This document shows positions 1-7,456 of a stretch of 64,000 nt of DNA, one piece after another. This stretch comes from Streptomyces monomycini (GTDB taxonomy: Bacteria > Actinomycetota > Actinomycetes > Streptomycetales > Streptomycetaceae): positions 1 to 64,000 of the forward strand of contig NZ_JAFIQY010000034.1 of assembly GCF_022271435.1 (NCBI RefSeq), given 5' to 3'. The notes under the pieces were generated by a model. The model worked only from the letters and a program-made list of their open reading frames with translations, had not been told where the DNA came from and made no database searches. The first letter of the stretch is position 1; each line of letters begins with the position of its first letter. Made by a program: the position numbers and the translations under genes.

Positions 1-356
1 GCGGCGGCACTGAGCGCCCCGCCCCGCCCGGCGGCCCGGCCACCGTCCGCCGCCGACTCGCGCGCACCCGCCTCCGGACCGCCCGCAGCCATGGCCGCCG
101 GCACGTCCCCGGCCGCCGGCGCGCTCTCGGCCGCCACCGTGCCCTCGGCACCCGCAGCGTCCCCGGAGACTCCGTCCGCGCCACCGTCCGCGCCACCGTC
201 CGGGTCGCCGCTCGCGTCACCGTCCGTGCCGCCGCCCGGCTCGCCCTCCCTCCCGGCTGCCCCCGGAGCAGCCGTCGTGGCGGCCTCCTCGGGGGCGGTC
301 TCCGGGCCGGGCGCGGTGGGCTCGGGCGCGTCCTCGGAGAGGCGGTCGGTACTCAC
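1..356 (-). CDS. Partial acidic Ala/Gly/Pro/Asp-rich protein (N-terminus only)
   Basis: An open frame on the minus strand begins at GTG (356-354) and runs off the left edge without a stop. Its start overlaps the TGA of the aldo/keto reductase (355-353) as GTGA, the usual sign of translational coupling in this genome. The visible ~118 residues begin MSTDRLSEDAPEPTAPG and continue as a low-complexity, acidic, Ala/Gly/Pro/Asp-rich segment, including a short ADGGADGGADG-like repeat, so they look disordered. Third codon positions are almost all G or C, which supports real coding. No catalytic motif is visible. The folded part should lie beyond the window, so no function is proposed. Confidence 0.6.
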   Translation of the reverse strand, partial: MSTDRLSEDAPEPTAPGPETAPEEAATTAAPGAAGREGEPGGGTDGDASGDPDGGADGGADGVSGDAAGAEGTVAAESAPAAGDVPAAMAAGGPEAGARESAADGGRAAGRGGALSAA

Positions 357-1336
357 AGCGTGCTCCAGTCGTGGTCGGGGTAGTGGTGCACCGGGGCCGA
401 GACATCGTCCAGGGCCCGGCAGATCTCGTCAGGAAGACTAAGGGTCTCCACTGACAACGCGGCTCTGAGCTGCTGTGCCGTGCGGGCGCCGACGACCGGG
501 GCGGTGACTCCCGGCCGGTCGCGCACCCAGGCGAGAGCCACCTGCAACGCGGTGACGGCGAGCCCGTCGGCGGCCGTGCTGACCGCCTCGACGATCCGGC
601 CCGCCGTGTCGTCCAGGTACGGCGCGACGAACGGCGCCAGCTGCTCCGAGGCGCCGCGCGAGTCGGCCGGGGTGGCGTGCCGGTACTTGCCGGTGAGCAC
701 CCCGCGGCCCAGCGGCGACGAGGGCAGCAGGCCGACGCCCAGGTCCCGCGCGGCGGGCAGCAGCTCCCGCTCGATGCCGCGCTGGAGGAGCGAGTACTCC
801 ATCTGGGTGCCGGCCAGCCGCGTGCGCAGGGACGGGGCGGAGAGCTGCCAGGTCGCCGCCTTGGCCAGCTGCCAGCCGGAGAAGTTCGAGACGCCGACAT
901 AGCGCGCGCGGCCGGTGGCGACGGCGATGTCGAGCGCCTGGAGCGTCTCTTCGAGCGGGGTGTGCGGGTCGAAGGCGTGCAGCTGCCAGAGGTCCACGTA
1001 GTCCGTGCCGAGACGTTCCAGCGAGGCGTCCAGCGCGTCCAGCAGATGGCGGCGGGAGCCGTCGACGCGGCGGTCCGCGTCCAGGACGCTGCCCGCCTTC
1101 GTCGCGACGACCAGGTCCCGGCGCGGCACCAGGCCCTCGCAGAGCCGCCCGAGCAGATACTCCGCGCCGCCGTCGGCATACACGTCCGCGGTGTCCACGA
1201 GGGTGCCGCCGGCCTCCCAGAACGCCTTGAGCTGCTCGGCGGCGTCGTGCTCGTCGGTGTCCCTGGCCCAGGTCAGGGTGCCGAGGCCGAGACGGGACAC
1301 GCGCAGACCCGTACGGCCGAGGTGCCTTTGCTCCAT
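353..1336 (-). CDS. Aldo/keto reductase
   Basis: A 327-residue AKR-family oxidoreductase, expected to be a cytoplasmic NADPH-dependent (beta/alpha)8 barrel; the substrate is unknown. The N-terminus MEQRHLGRTGLRVSRLGLGT is the family start. The catalytic Asp and Tyr lie in VDTADVYADG, the Lys in VVATKAG, the His in LWQLHAFD, and the cofactor-site strand reads YVGVSNFSG. A longer frame begins 48 residues upstream, but that extension is Pro/Gly/Arg-rich and unlike the family, so the ATG at 1336-1334 is preferred. The stop overlaps the GTG of the next minus-strand gene, so the two are probably co-transcribed. Family assignment is firm; the specific reaction is not. Confidence 0.9.
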   Translation of the reverse strand: MEQRHLGRTGLRVSRLGLGTLTWARDTDEHDAAEQLKAFWEAGGTLVDTADVYADGGAEYLLGRLCEGLVPRRDLVVATKAGSVLDADRRVDGSRRHLLDALDASLERLGTDYVDLWQLHAFDPHTPLEETLQALDIAVATGRARYVGVSNFSGWQLAKAATWQLSAPSLRTRLAGTQMEYSLLQRGIERELLPAARDLGVGLLPSSPLGRGVLTGKYRHATPADSRGASEQLAPFVAPYLDDTAGRIVEAVSTAADGLAVTALQVALAWVRDRPGVTAPVVGARTAQQLRAALSVETLSLPDEICRALDDVSAPVHHYPDHDWSTL

Positions 1337-1463
1337 GGGCCCTGAGGTTACTGGCCCGTCGCCCGGCGCACGGGACCCTGTGGACAACCGGCCGCACGGT
1401 GCGCCGCCGGCCTGTGGACAACCCCGCGGCCCGCCGCGCGGGCGGCCCGTGACCGGCCGGCCG

Positions 1464-1493
1464 GTGACGGCCGGCGCCACCCCGCGCTAGAGT
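1464..1493 (+). promoter_or_regulatory. Probable promoter of the luciferase-like oxidoreductase gene
   Basis: A -35-like GTGACG (1464-1469) is followed after 18 bp by a -10-like TAGAGT (1488-1493). This would start transcription near 1500, just before the palindrome at 1510-1523. It is a pattern match to the housekeeping sigma consensus only. Confidence 0.45.
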
Positions 1494-1509
1494 CCCCGGA
1501 ACACCGACG

Positions 1510-1523
1510 TTACTGATCAGTAA
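1510..1523. promoter_or_regulatory. Perfect 14-bp palindromic operator
   Basis: TTACTGATCAGTAA is a perfect dyad. It sits between the predicted transcription start and the ribosome-binding site of the gene starting at 1534. It is strikingly AT-rich for this genome. Size, symmetry and position fit a TetR-family repressor site, but no regulator gene is adjacent. Confidence 0.6.
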
Positions 1524-1533
1524 GGGGAGCGGT

Positions 1534-2589
1534 ATGAAGCTCGGGATCAACCTCGGCTACTGGGGCGCCGGGATGGACGCGGACAATCTGGCCGTCGCGC
1601 AGGAGGCCGACCGGCTCGGCTACGCGGTGTGCTGGGCGGCCGAGGCGTACGGCTCCGACGCCCCCACCGTGCTCTCCTGGGTCGCCTCGCAGACCGAGCG
1701 CATCGACGTCGGCTCGGCGATCTTCCAGATCCCGGCCCGTACGCCCGCGATGACCGCGATGACGGCCGCCACCCTCGACTCGCTGTCCGGCGGCCGCTTC
1801 CGCCTGGGCCTGGGCGTCTCGGGGCCGCAGGTCTCCGAGGGCTGGTACGGCGTGAAGTTCGACAAGCCGCTGGCCCGCACCCGTGAGTACGTGGAGATCG
1901 TCCGCAAGGCGATGACCCGCGAACGGCTGTCCTACGAAGGGGAGCACTGGACGCTGCCGCTGCCCGGCGGCCCGGGCAAGCCGCTGAAGCTGACGGTGCA
2001 CCCGCAGCGCGAGCACATCCCGCTCTACATCGCCGCGATCGGCCCCAAGAACCTCACCCAGACCGGTGAGATCGCCGACGGCGCGCTGTTGATCTTCCCG
2101 TCCGCCGACCACCTGGAGGAGACGGCGATCACCCACATCCGGGCCGGCCGGGAGAAGGCGGGCAAGACCCTGGAGGGTTTCGACGTCTGTCCGACGCTGC
2201 CGCTGGCCGTCGGCGCCGACCAGGACGTCAGCGCGCTCGCCGACACCTTCCGCCCGTACACGGCGCTGTACGTGGGCGGCATGGGCAGCCGCAAGCAGAA
2301 CTTCTACAACCAGCTCGCGCAGCGGATGGGCTACGAGAAGGAGGCCGCCGAGATCCAGGACAAGTACCTCTCCGGCGACAAGGAGGGCGCGGCGGCCGCG
2401 ATTCCGCAGCAGCTGATCGACCAGACCACGCTGCTGGGCTCCGTCGAGCGCATCGCGGACCGGATGCAGGCGTACGCGGCGGCCGGCGTGACCACGCTGA
2501 CCCTCGCGCCCGCCGGCTTCACGCTGGAGGAGCGCATCGCCTCGCTGCGGGCGGGCACCGAGGCCCTGGAGCGCGCGGGGCTGGCGTAA
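1534..2589 (+). CDS. LLM-class (luciferase-like) F420-dependent oxidoreductase
   Basis: A 351-residue luciferase-like monooxygenase-fold protein of the actinobacterial F420-linked class; these reduce or oxidise diverse small molecules with deazaflavin F420. Visible hallmarks are the N-terminal strand MKLGINLGYWG, AEAYGSDA near residue 38, the SGGRFRLGLGVSGPQV segment near 88-103 that lies at the cofactor pocket, IPLYIAAIGPKNL near 165, and a C-terminal LTLAPAGFTLEERI helix. The ATG at 1534 has a good ribosome-binding site (AAGGGGAG). The gene appears monocistronic: it has its own promoter with a palindromic operator, and hairpins follow it at 2635-2704. The substrate cannot be inferred. Confidence 0.88.
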   Translation: MKLGINLGYWGAGMDADNLAVAQEADRLGYAVCWAAEAYGSDAPTVLSWVASQTERIDVGSAIFQIPARTPAMTAMTAATLDSLSGGRFRLGLGVSGPQVSEGWYGVKFDKPLARTREYVEIVRKAMTRERLSYEGEHWTLPLPGGPGKPLKLTVHPQREHIPLYIAAIGPKNLTQTGEIADGALLIFPSADHLEETAITHIRAGREKAGKTLEGFDVCPTLPLAVGADQDVSALADTFRPYTALYVGGMGSRKQNFYNQLAQRMGYEKEAAEIQDKYLSGDKEGAAAAIPQQLIDQTTLLGSVERIADRMQAYAAAGVTTLTLAPAGFTLEERIASLRAGTEALERAGLA

Positions 2590-2634
2590 GGAGCGCGGGA
2601 GGCGCGGAACGGGCCCGGGCGGCGCGGGGGCGCC

Positions 2635-2704
2635 GGGCCGGGCACCCGGCCCCGGGAAGCCTGCGGCCGTGGTGGGGGCTCGGGGGTCTTCCCCGCCACG
2701 GCCG
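2635..2704 (+). terminator. Tandem hairpins after the luciferase-like gene; rest of the 2590-2911 gap
   Basis: An 8-bp stem GGGCCGGG/CCCGGCCC (2635-2652) is followed by a larger stem. In the second, CGGCCGTGGTGGGG (2664-2677) pairs with CCCCGCCACGGCCG (2691-2704) with one G-U pair. No U-tract follows, as is usual in Streptomyces. The remainder of 2590-2911 shows no gene; an AT-richer stretch near 2860-2885 may hold the promoter of the next gene. Confidence 0.55.
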
Positions 2705-2911
2705 TCACCCGGCACAACGCGGGGACGCCCCGCCTGGTTACGCCGCGGTGCTCCGTCCGGCCGCCGGACCGTCTCCGCGTCCACCTTCAGGCCCCCCCCG
2801 GCCACCCGCCCTGTCACCTGTTCGGGGGACATGGCCGACACCACGGTTGCCACCTTCGCCGTACCGCACTTCACTTTTCTTCTGCGGATGCGGTGTAGCG
2901 GAGGTGTCCCG

Positions 2912-3700
2912 GTGCTCTCGGCCAGAAGCCTGTTCCAGGAGATTCTCGACCACGACGAGTCCTACCGGCTCTTCTGCTCCATCGCGGCCGGCGGCGAGGC
3001 CCAGGGCGGCTGGGAGAACGGCCGGATCGCCGCGCTGATCCCCGGGTCACTGCGCGAGCTGGCCCCCAAGGCCACCCGGCACGGCGCCGACGAGGACAAG
3101 CACGGACGGCTGTTCCACGCCCTGCTCCGCAAGCGCGGCCTGGACCCGGTCTCCGTCCCCGGAGCCACCGACTACACCGTCCTGCTGGAGCGCCGCGGCA
3201 TCGGCCTGGCGCACGACAAGCTGCGCCGCGACGAGCCGCTGACCGAGCAGGACGTCGTCGTCTACCTCGCGCACAGCCGGGTCACCGAGCAGCGCGCCGC
3301 CGAGCAGATGGACCTGCTCAAGAAGCACTTCGGCGGCCACCCGGACATCGGCCGGGCGGTCCTGATGATCGCCCACGACGAGGAGAACCACCTCGCCTAC
3401 TGCCACGAGGAACTGCTGCGGCTGGCGGCGCGGGGCCACGGCCCGGCGATCCGGCGCACGCTGCGCGACGCGGCACGCGTCGAGATCGAGGTCTACCGGG
3501 ACGTCAGCCTGGCCGTGATGGACCGCATGGGACGCATCCTGGGCTGGCCGCGGCCGAAGTCCGCCCTCCTCGCCGCCGGCATCCGCGCGGTGTACGTCTA
3601 CGAGCGGCTCGCCGGGTGGCGCCGGATGGTCTCGCTGCGCCTCCCGGAGCGGCGCGACGCGCTGGGCGGCCCGGCCGCCCCGGCGCCCGGGTTCGGCTGA
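2912..3700 (+). CDS. Ferritin-like diiron-fold protein
   Basis: A 262-residue all-helical protein. The start chosen is GTG at 2912, because GGAGG lies 6-7 bases upstream; earlier in-frame starts would add a low-complexity, non-family leader. Two ferritin-like E-x-x-H motifs are visible, DEDKHGRLF and HDEENHLAY, together with a helix EQRAAEQMDLLKKHFGG that can supply more acidic ligands, so a carboxylate-bridged diiron site is plausible. The C-terminal part (MDRMGRILGWPRPKSALL...VYVYERLAGWRRM) is amphipathic and may contact the membrane. It is an uncharacterised member of the ferritin-like superfamily; iron storage, oxygenase or stress roles are all possible. It converges on corA. Confidence 0.75.
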   Translation: MLSARSLFQEILDHDESYRLFCSIAAGGEAQGGWENGRIAALIPGSLRELAPKATRHGADEDKHGRLFHALLRKRGLDPVSVPGATDYTVLLERRGIGLAHDKLRRDEPLTEQDVVVYLAHSRVTEQRAAEQMDLLKKHFGGHPDIGRAVLMIAHDEENHLAYCHEELLRLAARGHGPAIRRTLRDAARVEIEVYRDVSLAVMDRMGRILGWPRPKSALLAAGIRAVYVYERLAGWRRMVSLRLPERRDALGGPAAPAPGFG

Positions 3701-3713
3701 GGCGGGTGGCCGC

Positions 3714-4697
3714 TCACAGCCAGTCGCGCCGCTTGAAGAGGCGGTACAGGGACAGCTCGATGATCACCATCAGCAGCAGGATGCCGTAGTAGCCCCAGGA
3801 CCATTTCAACTCGGGCATGTGGTCGAAGTTCATGCCGTAGACGCCCGCGATCAGCGTCGGTACGGCCGCCAGGGCCGCCCAGGCGGAGATCTTGCGCATG
3901 TCGTCGTTCTGGCGCACGCCCATCTGCGCCAGGTGGGCGCTGAGGATGTCGGACAGCAGCCGGTCCAGGCCCTCGACGGACTCGTTGGCGCGGGTGAGGT
4001 GGTCGCTGACGTCCCGGAAGAACGGCCGGGCCTCGTCGTGCACGAAGGGCACACCGGGGTTCTGGAGCCGCAGCATCGGCTCCACCAGCGGATTGGTGGC
4101 CCGCCGGAACTCCAGCACCTCGCGCTTGAACGCGTAGATCGCGGCGGCGGTGTTGCCGCTGTCCGACCGGGACGGCGCGAACACCTCCGCCTCCAACTCC
4201 TCCAGGTCCACCTGGAGTTCCGTGGCCACCTCGATGTAGTGGTCGACCACCGCGTCACCGACCGCGTACAGCACCGCGGTGGGACCGTGCCGCAGGACGT
4301 CCGGCTCGTGCTCCAGGCGGCGGCGTACGGCGGTGAGCGGGCTGGCCGCGCCGTGCCGGACGACCACGACGAAGGAGTCCCCGAGGAAGATCATCAACTC
4401 GCTGGCGGAGACGGAGCCCGCCGCGTCGTCGTAGGCGATCGGTTTGAGCACCACGAACAGGGAGTCGTCGTACACCTCCAGCTTCGGCCGCTGATGGGCC
4501 TTGAGCGCGTCCTCCACGGCGAGCGGGTGCAACCCGAACTCCCTGCTGACATGGTCGAACTCCTCCCTGGTGGGCTCGTGCAGCCCGAGCCACAGGAAGG
4601 AGTGACCCTCGGCGCGCGCCGCTTCGAGGGCGTCGGAGAAGTCCTCCGGCCCCTCGGTGCGGCGGCCGTCCTGATAGATGGCGCAGTCGACGATCAC
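3714..4697 (-). CDS. corA: Magnesium/cobalt channel CorA family
   Basis: A 327-residue CorA-type divalent cation channel of the cytoplasmic membrane. It has a large N-terminal cytosolic domain, a long acidic helix (QVDLEELEAEVFAPSRSD), then two C-terminal membrane helices. The first ends in the diagnostic YGMNF selectivity motif followed by DHMPELKWSWG; the second is YYGILLLMVIIELSLYRLF. The basic tail KRRDWL matches the positive ring at the pore mouth. The preferred start is GTG at 4697-4695 (IVDCAIYQDGRR); another GTG at 4712 would add five residues. It is divergent from the histidine phosphatase gene, 111 bp apart. No Mg-sensing leader is obvious. Transport of Mg, Co or Ni is inferred from the family. 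Confidence 0.92.
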   Translation of the reverse strand: MIVDCAIYQDGRRTEGPEDFSDALEAARAEGHSFLWLGLHEPTREEFDHVSREFGLHPLAVEDALKAHQRPKLEVYDDSLFVVLKPIAYDDAAGSVSASELMIFLGDSFVVVVRHGAASPLTAVRRRLEHEPDVLRHGPTAVLYAVGDAVVDHYIEVATELQVDLEELEAEVFAPSRSDSGNTAAAIYAFKREVLEFRRATNPLVEPMLRLQNPGVPFVHDEARPFFRDVSDHLTRANESVEGLDRLLSDILSAHLAQMGVRQNDDMRKISAWAALAAVPTLIAGVYGMNFDHMPELKWSWGYYGILLLMVIIELSLYRLFKRRDWL

Positions 4698-4795
4698 ACA
4701 GGGAATTGTCACTCGCCGTGGCGCGTCGTGCCAGGAGCCCGCTGCCCGCGCTCCCGGGGCGGTGGTCCCGTGTCCGGCGCCGCCGCCCTGGAACG

Positions 4796-4801
4796 TAGGC
4801 T
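4796..4801 (+). promoter_or_regulatory. -10 element of a probable leaderless transcript
   Basis: TAGGCT (4796-4801) ends seven bases before the ATG at 4809, and no ribosome-binding site precedes that ATG. This spacing would put the transcription start on or next to the A of the start codon. Confidence 0.45.
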
Positions 4802-4808
4802 GGCTGCC

Positions 4809-5507
4809 ATGCCCACGCTGATCCTGGTGCGGCACGGCCGCTCCACCGCCAACACGTCCGGCCTGCTCGCCGGGCGAACCCCCGGGGTGACCCTCGACGA
4901 GCGGGGTGCCGCCCAGGCCGCCGCGCTTCCCGGCCGCCTCGCGGACCTGCCGCTCGTCGCCGCCGTGAGCAGCCCGCTGGAACGCTGCCTGGAGACCCTG
5001 CAACCCCTCCTGGACGCCCGGCCCGGCCTGCCGCTGCACGTCGAGGACCGCATCAACGAGTGCGACTACGGTGACTGGTCGGGCCGCAAACTGGCCGAAC
5101 TCAACGACGAGCCGCTGATGGAGGTCGTCCAGCAGCACCCGTCCGCCGCCGCCTTCCCGGGCGGCGAGTCCATGCGTGCCATGCAGGCCCGTGCCGTGGA
5201 CGCGGTGCGCGACTGGAACGCCCGGATCGAGGCGGAGCACGGCCCCGAGGCGGTCTACGCGATGTGCTCGCACGGCGACATCATCAAGTCCCTCGTCGCC
5301 GAGGCCCTCGGTCTGCACTTCGACCTCTTCCAGCGGATCTCGGTCGAGCCCTGTTCGCTGACCGCGATCCGCTGGACCCGGCTGCGGCCCTACCTCGTAC
5401 GCCTCGGCGACACCGGCCACTTCGGCGGGCTGGCGCCGCGGGCGGACGGCAGCACGGCGGCGGACGACCGGGACGCGGCCGTCGGCGGTGGCGCGGGCGG
5501 AGCGTGA
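4809..5507 (+). CDS. Histidine phosphatase (phosphoglycerate mutase-like, MSMEG_4193 type)
   Basis: A 232-residue branch-1 histidine phosphatase. The phospho-accepting His lies in LILVRHGRSTAN (residues 4-15); SSPLERCLETL supplies the second Arg, NECDYGDWSG the acidic residue, and MCSHGDIIKSL the second catalytic His. The last ~25 residues are Gly/Ala/Asp-rich and probably disordered. With the DUF3090 and kinase-like genes that follow and mshC beyond, it forms a set known to be conserved together in actinobacteria. The substrate is unknown; the link to a kinase-like neighbour suggests a phosphorylation cycle, which is inference. The -10-like TAGGCT immediately before the ATG supports this start. 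Confidence 0.88.
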   Translation: MPTLILVRHGRSTANTSGLLAGRTPGVTLDERGAAQAAALPGRLADLPLVAAVSSPLERCLETLQPLLDARPGLPLHVEDRINECDYGDWSGRKLAELNDEPLMEVVQQHPSAAAFPGGESMRAMQARAVDAVRDWNARIEAEHGPEAVYAMCSHGDIIKSLVAEALGLHFDLFQRISVEPCSLTAIRWTRLRPYLVRLGDTGHFGGLAPRADGSTAADDRDAAVGGGAGGA

Positions 5508-5636
5508 TCAGCGGGCGCAGTAGGGTGGTGCGACGGCGCTGCCCGCCACACCTCCTGCGTTCCGGACCCGGAAGCCACACCCACAGGAACCGCAGCGACC
5601 GCAAAGACCCCGCAGTCGAGCAAACGGAGCAGGACG

Positions 5637-6227
5637 TTGTCCCGTCAGGTGTTCTTCTACGACGCGCCGGACCGCTTCGTGGCCGGTACGGTCGGGCTGC
5701 CTGGCCGCCGTAGCTTCTTCCTCCAGGCGACGGCTTCCGGCCGTACCACCAGTGTCGCCCTGGAGAAGACCCAGGTCGCCGCGCTCGCCGAGCGTGTCGA
5801 CGAGTTGCTGGACGAGGTGGTGCGCCGCAGCGGCGGCAACGCGCCCGTCCCCGCGGTGGCCCCCGCCGAACTGTCCGACACCGCGCCGCTGGAATCGCCG
5901 GTCGAAGAGGAGTTCCGGGTCGGCACGATGGCGCTCGCCTGGGACGGCGACGAACAGCGCATGATCATCGAAGCTCAGGCGCTGGTCGAGCTGGAGGCCG
6001 ACACCGACGAGGACCTCGCCGAGGCCGAGGAGCGGCTGCTCCAGGACGACGAGAACGGGCCGCCGATGCTGCGCGTGCGCCTCACCGGCACGATGGCCCG
6101 CTCCTTCGCCAAGCGCGCCCTGGAAGTCGTCAACGCGGGGCGCCCGCCCTGCCCCCTGTGCAGCCTGCCGCTCGACCCGGAGGGACACGTATGCCCGCGT
6201 CAGAACGGATACCGGCGGGACGCGTGA
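5637..6227 (+). CDS. DUF3090 family protein
   Basis: A 196-residue protein of the actinobacterial DUF3090 family, function unknown. It starts at TTG (5637) behind GGAGCAGGA and begins SRQVFFYDAPDRFVAGTVGLPG, the family N-terminus. An acidic helical stretch (ELEADTDEDLAEAEERLLQDDENG) occupies residues ~120-143. The C-terminus holds CPLCSLPLDPEGHVC, a CxxC...HxC arrangement that looks like a small zinc-binding knuckle. A -10-like TAGGGT lies at about 5521. The downstream kinase-like gene starts inside the last 37 bases of this one, so the two are translationally coupled. Conserved linkage to the phosphatase and kinase-like genes is the main functional clue. Confidence 0.88.
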   Translation: MSRQVFFYDAPDRFVAGTVGLPGRRSFFLQATASGRTTSVALEKTQVAALAERVDELLDEVVRRSGGNAPVPAVAPAELSDTAPLESPVEEEFRVGTMALAWDGDEQRMIIEAQALVELEADTDEDLAEAEERLLQDDENGPPMLRVRLTGTMARSFAKRALEVVNAGRPPCPLCSLPLDPEGHVCPRQNGYRRDA

Positions 6228-7243
6228 TGCCGGGGGAGGAGACGGTGACGGCGGGCGGCGGACCGGCCGGCCGGTCGGCGGCGGGCCAGGTGGCGGGCGG
6301 CCGTACGGGTGACGGCCGGGGCGACGGCCAGGGAGGCGGCCCGGACGGGCAGGCGAACGGCGGCGGGAGCGACGGGGCACCCGGCGGGGTGAGCGACAGC
6401 GGGAACGGCAGTGCGGACGGCGGTATATCCGCCCGCGCCGCGGGCCGCCCGGGGCAGCTGACCGCCGACGTCCTCACGCACGGCGAGCTGACCGTACGCG
6501 GACAGGTCCGCGAGGCCTCCAACGCCGTCCTGTACTGCACGATCACCCACGAGGACGTCAGCGGCACCTGCGTCTACAAGCCCGTCGCCGGTGAGCGCCC
6601 CCTCTGGGACTTCCCCGACGGCACCCTCGCCCAGCGCGAGGTCGCCGCGTACGAGCTGTCCCGGGCCACCGGCTGGGACCTGGTCCCCACCACCGTGCTG
6701 CGCGACGGCCCGTACGGGCAGGGCATGGTCCAGGAGTGGATCGAGGCGGCGCCCGAGGGCGCGGAGCTGCTGGCGCTGGTCGAGGGCGAGGAGCCGGGGC
6801 CCGGCTGGAAACCGGTGGGTTTCGCCGAGGTCGGCGAAGGACGTACGGCACTCCTGGTACACGCCGACGACGAGCGGCTGCGGCGCCTGGCGGTCCTGGA
6901 CGCCGTGATCAACAACGGCGACCGCAAGGGCGGCCATCTGCTGCCCGCCGACGGCGGCCGGCTCTACGCCATCGACCACGGCGTGACCTTCAACGCCGAG
7001 GACAAGCTGCGTACGCTCCTGTGGGGCTGGGCGGGGGAGCCGCTGACCGAGGAGGCCCGCGAGGTGCTGGGGCGGCTCGCCACGGCGCTGGAGGAGGGCG
7101 CTCCGCTCGCCGCCCGGCTCGCCGGGCTGATCACCGCCGCCGAGCTGGCGGCGCTGCGCGCCCGGGTGGCGGACCTGCTGCGCACCGGTGTGCACCCGCA
7201 CCCCGGAGGAGACTGGCCGCCGATCCCTTGGCCACCGGTCTGA
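6191..7243 (+). CDS. SCO1664-like protein with PI3/PI4-kinase-like fold
   Basis: A 350-residue protein whose folded part starts near residue 85 (LTADVLTHGELTVRGQV). The motifs CVYKPVAGERPLWDFPDGTLAQREVAAYELS, AVINNGDRKGGHLL and YAIDHGVTFN resemble the nucleotide-binding Lys, catalytic HxD/N loop and DHG metal loop of the PI3/PI4-kinase-like family. The first ~80 residues are Gly-rich and disordered. The ATG at 6191 follows GGAGGGA at ideal spacing and overlaps DUF3090 by 37 bases. An alternative ATG at 6227 overlaps the DUF3090 stop as TGATG. Kinase activity and substrate are inferred only from fold motifs. It closes the phosphatase/DUF3090/kinase-like operon. Confidence 0.82.
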   Translation: MPASERIPAGRVMPGEETVTAGGGPAGRSAAGQVAGGRTGDGRGDGQGGGPDGQANGGGSDGAPGGVSDSGNGSADGGISARAAGRPGQLTADVLTHGELTVRGQVREASNAVLYCTITHEDVSGTCVYKPVAGERPLWDFPDGTLAQREVAAYELSRATGWDLVPTTVLRDGPYGQGMVQEWIEAAPEGAELLALVEGEEPGPGWKPVGFAEVGEGRTALLVHADDERLRRLAVLDAVINNGDRKGGHLLPADGGRLYAIDHGVTFNAEDKLRTLLWGWAGEPLTEEAREVLGRLATALEEGAPLAARLAGLITAAELAALRARVADLLRTGVHPHPGGDWPPIPWPPV

Positions 7244-7324
7244 GACGCGGTGGCGGCGGCCCGCGGCCGCCCGCCGGGCCGCCGCTGCGAGCCGTCCGGG
7301 AGCCCGCTGTAGCGCGTCGTAGCA

Positions 7325-7346
7325 GGCCCGGGGCTTTACCCGGGCC
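7325..7346. terminator. Hairpin after the kinase-like gene
   Basis: An 8-bp perfect stem GGCCCGGG/CCCGGGCC encloses the loop GCTTTA in the 213-bp gap before mshC. It probably separates that operon from mshC, which has its own promoter-like sequence. Confidence 0.45.
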
Positions 7347-7444
7347 CTGGCAGCGGCTCGGCAAGCACAGATCACCCCGCGGCACAAGAGTGCCTTCTCG
7401 GCCAAGATCCGAGGTCCGGTTCGTATGCGGAACATGCATCCGGT

Positions 7445-7450
7445 TACGCT
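7445..7450 (+). promoter_or_regulatory. -10 element of mshC (leaderless pattern)
   Basis: TACGCT (7445-7450) ends six bases before the mshC ATG at 7457, and no Shine-Dalgarno sequence lies between them. This predicts a leaderless mshC mRNA. No convincing -35 element was seen. Confidence 0.45.
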
Positions 7451-7456
7451 CAAGAC

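Noticed and set aside
91..441. Small plus-strand Pro/Ala/Ser-rich protein at the left edge
   Set aside because: It overlaps the minus-strand gene starting at 356 and the reductase stop; the minus frame has the coupled GTGA start and better codon pattern.
7400..7456. SigR (GGGAAT-GTT) promoter for mshC, given its role in thiol stress
   Set aside because: GGAAC and GTT are present but only about 9 bp apart, not 18; a simple -10 pattern fits better.
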